Made by a program: the position numbers and the translations under genes. A stretch of 64,000 bases of DNA from Sphagnum compactum. Its lineage: Eukaryota; Bryophyta; Sphagnopsida; Sphagnales. Positions 23,631-36,199 of the stretch are shown piece by piece. Below the pieces are notes generated by a model. That model was not told the DNA's origin. It did not search any database and saw only the letters and a program-made list of their open reading frames with translations. The number at the start of each line of letters is the position of its first letter. Position 1 is the stretch's first letter. The stretch covers positions 14,384,001 through 14,448,000 of the forward strand of contig OZ234501.1 in NCBI GenBank assembly GCA_965153455.1. The letters run 5' to 3'.

Positions 23631-24730
23631 CCCTAAAATTATTGAAAACAAAGTTGAAGATCCTTGAACTCCATCAAAACAATTTGAAAACCCCCAAATT
23701 TAAAAAACAATTACCCAACATTATTTCCCCCCACGTGAAACCTCCAGAATGACAATAAGCAAATTGAAGACTTTGGGGCACATACTTCATTTTCTTGCTT
23801 GTGAAACTTCACACAAAAAATTGAATACCCCAAAATGACAAGAAGAAAATTGAAGATTCTAAAACTTCAAAATACCAAAACAAAAGAGCTTTAAAGTTCA
23901 CAAGAAGAAAAGAAAATACCCCTTCTCTCCCCTTGTGAAACTTCACACAAAAAAATTAAAGACCCACAAAATGATAAGAAGAAAATTGAAGACTCCAAAA
24001 CTTCAAAATATGAAAACAAAAAACCTTCAAAGTTCACAAGAAGAAAGGCACATACACCATTTCTTCACTTATGAAACTTCACACACAAAAATTTGAAGAC
24101 CCCCAAAATGACAAGAAGAAAATTGAAGACTTTGGAACTTCAAAATACCAAAACAAAAGACCTTTGAAGTTTCTAGAAGAAAAGAAATAGCCCTTTTCCC
24201 CCCTTGCAAAATTTCACACAAAAGTTTTTGAAGACCCACAAAATGACAAGAAGAATTGAAAACTTTGGAGCTTCAAATTAGTAAAACAGAAAACTCTCAA
24301 AATCCACAAGAGCAAAGTGGCCCCCCAGCCCTCACACCAAAAAATAAATTAAAGACCACCAAAATGACAAGAAGAAAATTGAATACTCTAGAACTTCAAA
24401 TATGAAAACAAAAAACTTTCAAAGTTCACAAGAAGAAAAACAAATACCCCCTTCTCCCCCCATGCAAAACTTCACACAATTTTTTTTGAAAACCCATAAA
24501 ATGAATAATAAAAAAATTTGAAGACTCCGGAACTTCAAAATAATAAAACAAAAAATGTTCAAAATTCACAAGAGCAAAGCGCCCCCTCCCACCCCCCCCC
24601 CCCCCCCCCCCCTTCTCCCTCCTCTTCACACCAGAAAAAGGAAACAAGGACCCCAAAAATGATAAGAAGAAAATTGAAGACCTTTAAACTTCAGAAAAAA
24701 GAAAAAATTCCAAAGTTCACAAAATGAAAT
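23630..24730 (+). repeat. ~135-bp satellite, copy 1 (about 8 units)
   Basis: The motif AATGACAAGAAGAAAATTGA or a close variant recurs near 23751, 23834, 23970, 24109, 24242, 24362, 24500 and 24658. Each unit also holds CTTCAAAATACCAAAACAAA, CAAAGTTCACAAGAAGAAA and TTGTGAAACTTCACAC. A C-run of about 21 lies near 24592-24612. Copy 2 holds about nine units. Confidence 0.85.
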
Positions 24731-27270
24731 TCAAATACCCCATGCCCCTTGTAGAAAAAAAAAAAAAAAAACTAGAATTACCAATTTTTGTAATATCAAA
24801 TTTAGTGTTATCGACTTTGATTATCGTATTTTCTCTACCAAATTTTGTTACTGAATTTGTTATTACCAAAAAAGTTTCACCAATTTTCAAAATGTATATT
24901 TTTAGAACCAAAAAGTTATTTGATTAAACTATCTTTTGATAAGGATTTCTAGATAGGATTTATTATGAGTCTTAGAGAGGCTTTTGGGATTTCTTTGAGT
25001 TTTGGGATACTCAACATTTGTGATCCTTCAAAAAACATTATGGGGAAGGTTTTATAATTCTTTTTGTGTAATGATATTTCAATTTTACTTTAAAGGTGAT
25101 AAAATTCTTCAGGTTCCTTATTTTTTTTTGTTCAAATGTATGTTTTTGTACTTCTTTTTTGAAGTTGAAAGTCTTTTTACAAGTTTGAAATTTTGTACAT
25201 GATAAAAACATATAGTCTATTTATAATATTGGTTTTATAAACTCTTTGTGATTATTTGTTATTTAATGTTGCAAAATTGAAATGTTCATTTTTTGCTCCT
25301 ATTTATTTTAAATACCAAAAACCCAAAATTTTAGTGAATGGCCTTAACATTTGACGACCATACCACATATATAAAATCAAAATGTTTAGTTCAGTGACTT
25401 TGTTTTGGTTAGAGCTATTTGTCTCTTCCAAAAAAAATGGACTTTTATGTTTCAAGAAATCTTATTGTATTGTTCACTTTGTTGTTGCAACAAGTAGCAT
25501 ACAACTATATAAGTCCCAAACAAAAGAAAATCATAAACAAATCTTTTTTCTTTTATTTTGTAACAGTTGTGTAACCTTTAAGTATGACGAATGTGTTGAG
25601 AAGGAGTATGAGAAAATGAATGGAAGAAGATTGGACTAACAAGAGGCTAAGGAGGAGTCGAGCTATTGAAAGTGGATGCAAAGGAGAATGTTATTTTGCA
25701 CAGTGATAAGCAAGAGGAGTTAGAAGCACAAACTGAAAACATAGAACAAGAAATTTGGTGTAATACCAAAAATTAACTACCAAAACAAGCTGACATCGTC
25801 ACAAAACCAAGGCCTTCATGAGATCGAATTGAAATCCTATCAGACAGAGAGATTTTCAATACTATTCAACACCATCAGTATACCTATTAATACACTAATA
25901 CACAAAAAAATCTGCCACTGTTTTATGCATTGCTCCAAGGGCCCTGTCTGTATACAGACAAGGCTTAAAATATTAGTGTAATCATATTCAGAGGGTGTTG
26001 AACAGGTTTATGTGCAGGTGTGCAAAAAAAATGTTATGACCAATGAAATTGCTGGATTTGGTATTCTGAACTTGTTTTTCCATAGGTATCTTCAGTGAAC
26101 TAACATTTAACTGTGTAATAGGGTTTGATAGATTTGTGAGGATTTTAGAGAACCAATGAAAATGCTAGAAAAAGATCACTTTCTTCACTGCTGAGCAGAA
26201 TAGGGTTATGTTTAATCTTAAAGATTTTTTCTTGTCAGGCTATGGAGGTCGCTGGATTTGATGGTCCAAATTTGTTTTCTTAATTATTTGAGGTGAACTA
26301 CCAGTCAATGTGTAACTGCTATTTACAGACAATGTTCTAGCACAGTGTTTGTGCGTTTTGTTAGAAGTAAGGCCCTTGGCTCCACCTCAAGCAGGCGGTT
26401 TTAATGAAGGCGCTCTTGGGGGAGTCAGGAACATACTAATTTTCAGGATCTGGGTGAACTACCCCTAACGATTTTCTGACGCAATCCAAGTAACTGGATT
26501 CTTTGCAGGCCGTCAGTAAAATCTCGATTCTCGCACTACTGTCCAACGGTAATATTGCCAGCATAGCACCTGTTGACAATTTCGCAGCTAGTGAATTAGC
26601 CGTCCCTCCGGTGACGTCAAAACCCAGGACTTTTACAACTTGCAACTCCGTCGGTAATTTTACAGCACTAAATTATCTCCTAAGTAACTAGTTACTACAG
26701 ACTAACTAGTTACTACAGACTACTTAGACCGAAAAAAGTAATCCCCACTGGTTCCTTCACTTTCACTTTTCACCTCCCCATCCAAAAATTCTTATTCACA
26801 TGCATTCTTCCAGAAATTACAATTTTTTTTTTGAAAACTGCAGTTTTAATTAGATCAGAGCATCCAAGTAAATCTTGGCCATTCACAAGGTGCCACTCAT
26901 AATATGGAAATTAAAGTAAAATGTTGTAGTGGGCAAATCCATGAGTATCAGAAGAGAGGGAGCCTCAAATAAAGTTCAACTAAAAGAACATACATGACAC
27001 CATTTAGTGTTACACAATAGTAACTTTTCATATGCCAATGTAATGCTTGCTCCTATAGGTATTTCATTTGACATGCCCACACTCTTCTAGGTGCCCTCCA
27101 TCTACACTAAAATCATTGGAGCAGGTCTTTACTCTGTAAGTCTTAAATTCACACCGCAAATTTCAAACATAAACTGGTTGTCTGATAACACCCCAGATTT
27201 CAAACATCAAAATGGTAGTCCGGTAATTAGTAGCTAATGAAAAATGGCATCATACTAGAAGAGTGGGTAG
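24731..27270. other. Unidentified duplicated sequence with exon-like pieces
   Basis: No gene can be named. Exon-like pieces on + follow good acceptors: one after CTTGTCAG near 26240 (AMEVAGFDGPNLFS), and one after TTCTTTGCAG near 26509 (AVSKISILALLSNG...VDNFAASELAVPPVTSK). The opposite strand is also open there (26645-26436). Both frames are largely kept in copy 2 (61895-62330), so coding strand and reality are unresolved. Confidence 0.3.
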
Positions 27271-27274
27271 AAGT

Positions 27275-28290
27275 AATTTGTCCTGCTGTTGGTTCCACCA
27301 CTGGGCAAGACTTTTGAAGTAATTTGTACTACTGTGTGGGTTCCAGAAGACTTTTCTTAATCATTTGTACAAATGTCAGTTCCACTGGCTTGAGTGACCC
27401 AGCACCGGCCTGAGTGATCTAGCACCCGCCAGTGCACCATCCAAAAAACCCCGTTCTGGGATTTCATGGATGGGATGAAGGGCCAGAGTGAACCAGCAGC
27501 CACCAATGCACCAGCTCGTCGTTCTGTCCACTGGATGGGCTGCATTTTTTCATTCGGCGCCAAATGGGGTTCATCAAAGTCTATTTCTTTTTGCCGCTGA
27601 CCACTGTACTTAGTTTTTTTTTTTTGTTGGTTCTCGACTGTTTTTGCCTTGGACCTGACCTCACACATAGCTACCCTTGCTCACCTTCCTATCCTCATAA
27701 GTATTGCATCGACTAACCTTGGTACCTTATTTATTATCCCCTAGTGACATAGCTACCCTAATAACTAGTTATCCTACTGACTTAGCTACCCTACCCTATA
27801 TGCACAACCACCTTATTGACATAAGTACTTTACAAACTTAATCACCTCGATAAGATAAATTGTTTCCTACGTACTAACTTGCTTATCTACCTAGCTACCT
27901 TCCTAGTGTAACTTTTTTCCTACCTACTAATTTGCTTACCTACATGCCTACCTACCCTAATAACCTGTCTACCTTGCTCCTTGAATTTCCTTTCTATTTA
28001 CTAACTTGCCTAATAACCCACCTACTTACCTATATACTTATTTACCTACCTATGCACCCACCTTCCTACCTATCCATTATGCTTACCTACCTATTTATGC
28101 TTTTTACATAATCAAATACCTAATTAACTACCTACTCATTTTTTGCAACCCCCCCCCCCCCCAAATCCTACCTATCAATTTAGTAAGGTTCGCCTTAGTT
28201 CATGGATGATGAACACAGGTCCCCATATGTAGGTATTACAAATAATTTATAATGGAAACAATGCCATAATTGCAGCCATTTTGGTTTAGT
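27275..28290. repeat. Segment practically identical to 63012-64000
   Basis: From about 27275 to the comparable end I find no base differences from copy 2 except one C in the homopolymer (14 C at 28149-28162 against 13 C in copy 2), whereas the sequence just upstream differs every 15-25 bases. A 103-codon minus frame (27668-27357, starting MCEVRSKAKT) is identical in both. I cannot name its product, and identity here need not mean selection. From 27660 on, the DNA is CTAC/CCTA-rich low-complexity sequence. Confidence 0.85.
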
Positions 28291-29449
28291 TAATGCATAT
28301 TTTATTAAATTTTGTTTACCTAATTTATTATGGAATGGACATTACAATACATCTTTTCATGTAATTATTATAAGTATGTACTATTGGATTATGGTTTAAA
28401 TTTAAGGTTGGGACACAAATTAATTAACAAGTTTTTCAGAAATGTATAGTAATTAACCTAAACTAGGTTAAATTTGGGGGGAAATTTTTAGGGTTTACAC
28501 ATATGTGAAGTAATACAAGTTCATTTTATATCTTTTTCAAAGAAAGTGAGAAAAATTAGGTTGGAAATATCACACAAAGGTAAGAGACATCTTTTTTGAT
28601 TTTTTAGGAAATTTATTTGATTATTTTTTAAGATTAAGGTTTTTTCTTTCAATCAATAAATATTTATCGTTTAAAACTTTTAAAATTTGGTTTTTAAAAT
28701 TTTTCCTGTATATTGTTTATTTTGTTTATTTTGCATTATATGGTTTGTATAGTTAGGGTTGTAATAGGGCTTATGGAAAAATATCATGTGGATTTTTAGG
28801 GTTATGCCTTATGATTTAGTGTATAGGAATTTGGTTCATATATTTCAAGGCTTAAGATTTATACTTTAAACTTTGTTCATTGTATTGGTTTTTCATCTTA
28901 TCACTTGTTTAGATCTATACCATAATTATGAATCTCCTTTGTTTCCATATGTTCCATAGTTATTAGAGTTCAATATTTTCTAACCCACTTTTGTACAAGT
29001 TATGATCTTTTAGGGTTGTTTTTTCAACTAGCACTACAAACTTTGGTGGAACATTGTCATCTTTTATTCCTAAAGGTATGTATTTGTCTCTTGTTACTTC
29101 TTTTGTTGTGTTTATATTTTCACAATTCAACCTCTTTTCATTTCCTAGCTATTGGATATAGCATGGGCGTCAAGTTTCATTAAGTATACAACCATAAATA
29201 AAGGTTTTATACCTTTACTCGGGTATTTCATATTCAATATCTCTTTGTAGTTTGATTTCTTCATACCGGAAAATCCCTCACCTCATCATGATAAATATTT
29301 TCAACAACTATTGCATACACGCATTCATCCATGTGTGTGTTAAAATCGATTGTGCTTTAAAAAACAAGTAAGAAAATAATTAAAATCCATTATTCAAAAA
29401 TATTCTTTACATGTTCCACCTCAAAAAAAATCCATAATTGTGTAAAAGT
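28291..29449. other. AT-rich, no gene seen
   Basis: A segment at 28469-28587 is repeated in reverse orientation at 48515-48630. The rest shows no recognisable protein. The part from about 29100 may belong to the 5' region of the rolling-circle transposon, but no terminus is visible. Confidence 0.4.
28469..28587 (+). repeat. Inverted repeat, left member (pair 48515-48630)
   Basis: The words AATTTGGGGGGAAATTTTTA, GTTTACACATATGTGAA and ATATCACACAAAGGTAAGAG reappear, reverse-complemented and about 85% similar, at 48630-48515. The pair encloses about 20 kb that includes the rolling-circle element and the zinc-finger pseudogene. Confidence 0.7.
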
Positions 29450-29487
29450 CGTTATTTTTTTAATAATAAACATAAAACACCAAAACT

Positions 29488-31440
29488 TTTAGTTCCTACG
29501 TATATAAGATTGAATAATGACATAGATTCTATAACAAAACTTACTGAGTTAGAAAAACGATTAATATCACTTCATTAAGCATTTGTTCAAATTTGGCAAC
29601 TCCAAGGTTATGGACAATATAACATAAAAGGAAGTATTATAAATGTTTCATCTAATATCAATTTTACCCAATCAATATTATAGGTCATGCTCCTCATGAT
29701 GAAGCAATAATTGGTCAATCATTAAAAAGACGAATGGAATATAAATCACCATATTTAATAGGTAATGTCTACCCAAATTTCATTATGTTGGCATCACATG
29801 ATCTTTTCAAAACACCATTATATGAAAATTTTGGAATAACAATTCATCCATGCTAGCTTGATATGTTCATATTATCAATGCAAACCAATACTAATGTTTT
29901 TTGCAACGTAATTGATGATGAATCATGTGACCATAATATTGAAGATAAATTTAAAGAAAAACAAGAAGACATATTAACATATACAATGTTGGAAAACATA
30001 TTATCTTTTGAACAAATATATGATTATTTTGAAAATGTCATAACTATGACACCAGGCTAAGATTTCAAACCATTGGGCCTTATTTAAGATCCCCATTGTG
30101 AAAAATTGAATTTTCTTACATTGTTTCTTGGACAACCTCGTAGCAACCAAAGAACAAAAAATGTCTTGTCAAATGATTACTCAATGGGAAATCTTATATA
30201 AAAATTATAATTTTGTCACAGATTTACCAAATTTTTTAAAGCTATTAAAGTATTGACTCATTATGTTATTTCATCATCTTAGGTGTGCATACGTAAAGGG
30301 AAACTCTTTGGATAACAACTTCAAACATGTGATGTCATAAACAAACCAAATTTGGATGTTATTTTACATTTTTTGTTACATTTACTAGTGTTGAAAATAA
30401 ATGGCATCCTTTATTAAAATGTTTATATGACTTAAATAGTAAAAAATAAGACTTAAAATTCCTTTTGACAAATTAGAACCTAAACATCTTGTAAATTTTA
30501 TACAATGTGATCCTATTAAATGTGCACAATATTATAATCAAATCATATGAAATTTTTTCGTACATTGTGTATGAAAGATAATTTAATTTTTGGGCATTTA
30601 TTGAATTTTTTCATTGTTCCAAAATTTCAAAGTCATGAAAGTCAACATGATCATGGACTTTTATGGGTTGCAAATGCATCAATTTATGGTTTGGATTCAA
30701 ACAATGCAATTGAAAACTTTGTGGACAAATATACATCATATGATAATAATAAACTTGCACCCATTTTCGTGAAACTCAAACACATCGTCACAAAAAGACT
30801 TGTAAGAAGAAAAATCAAGCCATTTGTCAATTTAATTTTCCATGGCCTCCTATGGAAAAACCTCAAATTTTTTGAATCATTCCCAATGGAATGTTTAACC
30901 CCTTCAAAAAGGGTTCATTTAGGTGAAATTAACACAAAAAAATTCAATGAATGTAATAAAATTGATTTACAAACAACATCTATATCATTTAGCACATGTT
31001 TAAAATTGTTTTTTATAGATAAAAAGACATACATCAATGCATTATGGATCAATTTTAATAAACCAATAATGTTTTTACAAAAATTATGTAAATACATACA
31101 AACAAATCCCTTTGGTATTCATGTTGGAAATCTTTGGCAAGCAAACATAGATGTTCAATTCATACTTGACCTTATGCTGTAGCTAGTTATTGCACATCTT
31201 ATCTAACAAAAATAGATAAAATAATGATAAAAGAGTTGAAAAATATAATTATTAGTTTTTATGAAAACAAAATTGAAACACATATTCGAATTCAAAAGAT
31301 GGGAAATGCTTTTCTTAATGTTCAAATTGTCAGCATAACTAGCTACATATATTGTGTTGTCTATACCATTGTACCATGCATCTAGAACACTTAAATTCAT
31401 TAATACATCCCCATTACAAAAAGATGCATGAGATACAAAT
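29488..31440 (+). pseudogene. Helitron-type Rep region
   Basis: Pieces in order: TELEKRLISLH (29541 on), QIWQLQGYGQYNIKGSIINV, RRMEYKSPYLIGNV, ASHDLFKTPLYENFGITIH (to about 29855), LFLGQPRSNQRTKNV (30124 on), and then an intact 211-codon frame at 30547-31182. The last contains SQHDHGLLWVAN at residues 32-43, an HUH-type motif (H34-D-H36) expected to bind the metal. After a one-base slip near 31172 the next frame reads ASYCTSYLTKID, the tyrosine block of rolling-circle nicking, and RIQKMGNAFLN. Stops interrupt several pieces. Rep would nick and join DNA ends during transposition; here it cannot be made whole. Confidence 0.82.
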
Positions 31441-31483
31441 GAATTTATTAAAAAAGATTATATATAATTTTAATAATAATAAT

Positions 31484-33290
31484 CACTACAAGGAATTTAC
31501 ATATTAGCGACTAGTTTTTCCAATTAATTTTTAGTCGTAAATGCCACATGTGACTACAATTTGCTTTAGTCGTTTTAGACAAGTCGCATAAAATTTTTGT
31601 TATAAAAGACAATATGTGGAACAATACATGGCACCAAATCAAAATGGCAATCGCATTAATTATATAAATATTTTAAAATATTTAAAATATATATTTTAGA
31701 AATAAAACTATTATATATATTATATTATTGATAATTAGATTAATTTCAGCTTATAAGTTGTTGATAGGTGTCATTACCTAGGCTAGATTAAAAGCTTAAT
31801 TTAGGTTATTGAGTAGGCCACCTAGTCCACTTAGTAGGCTATGCAAGTAAAAAATATTCAGTCAACTTACCACCATTGACCACAACCCATGTCATTTGTG
31901 AGAATTCATCCTTGGACCCCAAGGATGGAAATCAACTCCTTTACCACCAAACCACCTCATTTTTTGTGACAATATGGCAATGTGCATTCTATTTACCTTA
32001 TTTGATTCAAAACATTACATAAAACATCATTTTCAATATTTGATATCTTATTGATATTTGGTCCAAATGACAAGATTTAAAGTTTAATCTTAAATTTTAT
32101 TCAATAAAGTACACAAACTATGTATTTTTCTTCCAAAAAAGAAAACTAAATTGAAAAGAAAAAATTTGAATTTTGTTATTGAATACCATTTCAATGACCA
32201 TTCCTTGGAAAAAATTAATTCAAGCACATGATTTTTGAATGGAAAAAAACTTTCTGGATAATATAATAACAAATAAAATTTTATATTTTGTATCTCAAAC
32301 TTTCATTTCATTCTAAAACTTACATTATACAATTTTGCATTTGTAGATCATAATTTAATAATAAAATTTATTTAAATGTGTGATATATAACATATTCACA
32401 TATAATAGTTATAAAATGGATATAAATAGATTATAGTAAAATTATAATAAAATATCTTATATTAATTTGTTCATATAATATATTAAAATTGTACCAACAA
32501 AAAATAATTTAAATATATTATATATAATTTAATCACATATAAGGTTTATAAATGGATCATAAACTAACCCTACTACCTAGCCTAATAACTAGACTAATTA
32601 CATAATCTACCTAATTAAGTTATTAATTTATTTTAAAAAATTATCACATATTAATTACCCCTACTATTTATTACTTAACCCATGTACATACTTCCTATTA
32701 TATATCTTACTTAATTACTATTTATTATTTAGCTTAATTTATAAATAGATTAATTGCATAGCCTACCTAATTAATTAACTAATCAAAAAACACTATGATA
32801 TATCAATATGTTTAAAATTTAATCGTCCATATTTACCATTACCATGGGTCTTCTAAAGTTTCACAAACCTCCCAAACCTTACTACACATTTAATGGTTAA
32901 TTCATTCAAACAAACTAAGGAAAAGAATTAGACCACAAAATCCAACAATTTCATTGGCCAATTCATTTTTGTTATATTTAATTTCATGTGCATTTGTAAC
33001 TTGGATTTATAGTCGCAATTGAAGTTGAATAAGATGCCATGTGATGTCTAATGGCCTATGAACCACATCCCAAGTTGCAAAAACAACTATATTTTCATTT
33101 ATTTTGAAATGCCACTAAAAAAGATGATGTACGTCCACTTTTCATCATCACTTTCATCCAAATGACATTAATCACAAGTCATAGTTGCATATGCAACTAC
33201 AAACCACTTTTTAATTGGTTTTATGATTACAAGTCATTTTTACCATGGTACCATGGAGGATAGTCATATCAATAGTTGAAAAATGGTTGA
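31484..33290 (+). mobile_element. CACTA-like insertion within the rolling-circle element (right end uncertain)
   Basis: The left end CACTACAAGGAATTTACATA starts at 31484 and is followed by TTAGCGAC, as in CACTA (En/Spm) termini. Sub-terminal TAGTCG/GTCGC words repeat nearby (TTTTTAGTCGTAAATG, TTTAGTCG, CAAGTCGCA) and again near 33010 and 33300. Helitron protein stops just before this point and resumes after about 33330. No transposase was recognised and the mirror-image right terminus was not located, so the right edge is approximate. An AT-rich interior at 32000-32800 carries TAGG/CCTA-rich DNA. Confidence 0.5.
31879..31970 (-). repeat. tRNA-like segment, possible SINE
   Basis: The minus strand reads GGTGGTTTGGTGGTAAAGGA (A-box-like), then GGGGTCCAAGGATG in place of a B box. 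It could be a worn tRNA-derived SINE. Confidence 0.25.
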
Positions 33291-33329
33291 TTTGGACACA
33301 AGTCGCAAATGTGTGGGTTGGTATGGATA

Positions 33330-36090
33330 AAAATCCTTTTAATGAATGCATACACAACAAATTGGGAAAACATAGAATCATAAGCTCTTGAATTAACAAC
33401 AAAAAATGACACTAACATATGGATGGATAAATTTCCTAATGCAAATATTAGGTTTTCTTCACAAAATATTACTGATTGTACTATAGTGGAACCATATAAC
33501 ATTTGTAATGAATATATTGTTAACCCATGTATAGGTGTCTCCATTATTCCTAATTCAACCAATGGTGATGTTCAAGACCAATTATGCCTACCCATGAATT
33601 CCGTTCATTATTTCAAAAAGTGAATAATAAACGTCTTATATTTTATGATGTCATGTACAGAAAAAACAAAATCCAAATGAAGCAATTCATTTATTCATTA
33701 TTGGAGGTGTTGGTACAAGTAAAATTTTCACATTAATGTTTTTAGTTCAAGCTTTGATACGCTTTTATAATAGACATCCTAATTCAGACCTTTTAAAAAG
33801 ATAACTTTGTTCATGGCATATACTAGAAAAACAACATTTAACATTGATGGAAGTATGATTCATTCAAGTGTTTCTATACCAGTTAATTGTAAAGATTTAC
33901 CATCATTAAGTTAAAAACAACTGGATTTATTTAATTAAGAAATATGACCAATTACAATCAATAGTATTAAATGAAATTTCATTTATAGGGAAAAAATATT
34001 AAAATCTATTAATCGTTGATTAAGATCAATCACAATGTATTCACATCAAATGTTTTGGAAATCTTGATGTAATTAATCGTAGGGAATTTTATCAAGTTTA
34101 GCTAGTTCGTGATGTAGGAGTTTTCAAAATTAATGCAAACAACATTGATAGTTTAGTTCAAAAATTTTGGATGGAAAAAATTAAATGTTATGAATTGAAG
34201 CAAGTCATGCACCAAAATGATGAAAAATTCATTAACATCTTAAATCAATTTCGAATTGTTACACAATTGCAATTAGATGTGGATACCATTGTTATATCAA
34301 TATTTTCGTACATCGTCAAATGATCCAAAATTTGCATATTTATTTTACATGAATGAAAGCAAAGCAAAAACATAATGAATCAACTCTATTTCGAAGTGAA
34401 GGGGATGTATTTGGGTCAAAACACATAACTAGAAGCCAAAAAGGATGTTGGATGAAGTAGTCAAATTCAAACATTAATTTTTTTATTACCACTTAAAATC
34501 ATAGTAATCATGACAAGTTAGTCATTTTTCCTTCATATGAATGTCAAATAACTTAGAGTAAAAATTCATTTGATTCAATTTTTTGGTTTTAATTTAGGAC
34601 ATTTGAAAATGTACACCTATTATGTCACATGGAACCAATTTCGCAAAGGATTATCAAAAGGACCTATATAATATAAAAAAATTCATTGAAAAAAATATAG
34701 ATGATAAAAACATATTAGCCACACTCAAAAACACTCATATTTTTAAATATGTGGAATTCTAAAATTTAAAAAAAACAACAAATATTTCAAAATTGCTTCA
34801 AAATCATAGAGCTTCAAAAGTTTTTTACCACATACAAATGGCTTATAATGTACATGATGTATTAAGAAAAGTTATAGTTTAAAGTATAATAAAAGTATTT
34901 AGAATGTGAAATTTTTATTTTGATAATGACTTAAAATTTTGATCATTTTCAAAATGAAACATTGAATCTGTAAGGAATTTACATAGTTTAAATTTTCATA
35001 TTTATTCAATAATGACTAAGAAAAAAATGTGATGCATTGGGGAAAATCTAAATATTGTTAAAAACAAGTTACAAAAAATTTCATTTTTATGCAAAAAAAT
35101 GTTTTGGGAAAAAAAGACTAATAATCTTTTTTTTAAGTTATCCTTTTGGCTCCTATGTTACATGTTTTGACCCATTCATATTGCGTGCACAAGATAGACA
35201 TCATAATACATGTCTTTAATCATTTCAATTACAAAATGATGTAAATTTCGTATCAAAATTACATTCAGAGGTTTAAGTAAAGAAAAATATGTTGGTTGAA
35301 CTTTGTGTTGGAAATTTTACAACACTTGATGGTCTTGTAATTTATGGTGCAAATGAAATATTCCAAGGATCAACTAAAGTATTCAATTCAGGTTCAAATT
35401 TTTTAACGTGTACCAAAATTTTGTCACAACATCACCCTTTTTTGTTTTTTTAACCTAGTCATTTTTACCATGTAAAGACACATTTATGGATGATTATGAT
35501 GGAATCTATAATTGTAATGGTCTAAAATATAATCTTTCTAAAAATTTTGACAACTTCTAATTCATTATTTTTTATGGGGATCAAAATATAGGGTCAAACA
35601 GAACTGCAGTAAAAACTAGGCTATTTCGTCTTGTGTGGTACACCTTAAAGGATTTTCACCCATTCACAAAAATTCATATGGATATTATTTAATAATCCCA
35701 AATGTGGTCAACTCACAAAAATAAAGAGTGCACATTTGTATGAACATGAAATACAAATATATATTTCATGTTCATACAAATAGACATCGACACCAATAGA
35801 ACCCATATCTAAAGATATTCAAATTGGTTCAAATTATGCTCACATTATAACAAGAACACAATTTCCCATTCAATTGGTTGTAGCATGTATTGTACATTGA
35901 GCACAAGGATTACCACTTGAATATTTAACATTTGATCCTAATAATGTTCATAAACATGGTTTGACATATACAAAAAAAAAATTGTGTTAAAAAAAGGAAT
36001 GTTTTAACCTTTTACAACCTTTGCAAATGAAAAACATTCAAATTGATCCAAATGTTGCTATGGAGATGCATTGATTATAAACCATTCCAC
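33330..36090 (+). pseudogene. PIF1-type Helitron helicase region
   Basis: Visible motifs in order: PNEAIHLFIIGGVGTSKIFT (Walker A, GGVGTSK near 33702-33723, with the family's final GKS reading SK-I), then FLVQALIRFYNRHPNSD, KKYDQLQSIVLNEISFIGKK (Walker B region, the usual DE now NE, near 33974-33992), CFGNLDVINRREFYQV, KFWMEKIKCYELKQVM and QNDEKFINILNQFR. Downstream, after more broken sequence, come SNYAHIITRTQFPIQLVVA (about 35830-35885), QGLPLEYLTFDPNNVHKHGLTYT (about 35905-35970, reported here only to mark its place) and then decay. The helicase would unwind DNA during rolling-circle transposition. Stops and frameshifts make it non-functional. Confidence 0.82.
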
Positions 36091-36199
36091 AATAGGATGT
36101 ACTTGTCCACAAACCACATATATTTTGTGATTCACATGTACTAATTTATTTTCTCAATATTAAATCATTGCCTTTACATAAAAATGATGTTTTTTCAGA

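Larger units (their letters stand above)
16784..28290 (+). repeat. Large direct duplication, copy 1
   Basis: This block aligns in the same orientation with 49117-64000. The first shared words are AAGTTTTTTTTTCTT and GATTCTCAATGGGTGGGGG. Identity is about 95% where I compared by eye (17281-17420 against 49617-49760 shows about eight differences, nearly all transitions). Compared with copy 2 it lacks the solo LTR (51168-51988) and about 2.3 kb with a ThDP-enzyme gene fragment (about 52040-54325). The right end is set only by the window edge of copy 2. No intact gene was found inside. Confidence 0.93.

Noticed and set aside
30684-31097. Antisense frames within the Rep region
   Set aside because: Shadows of the clear plus-strand Helitron Rep frame.
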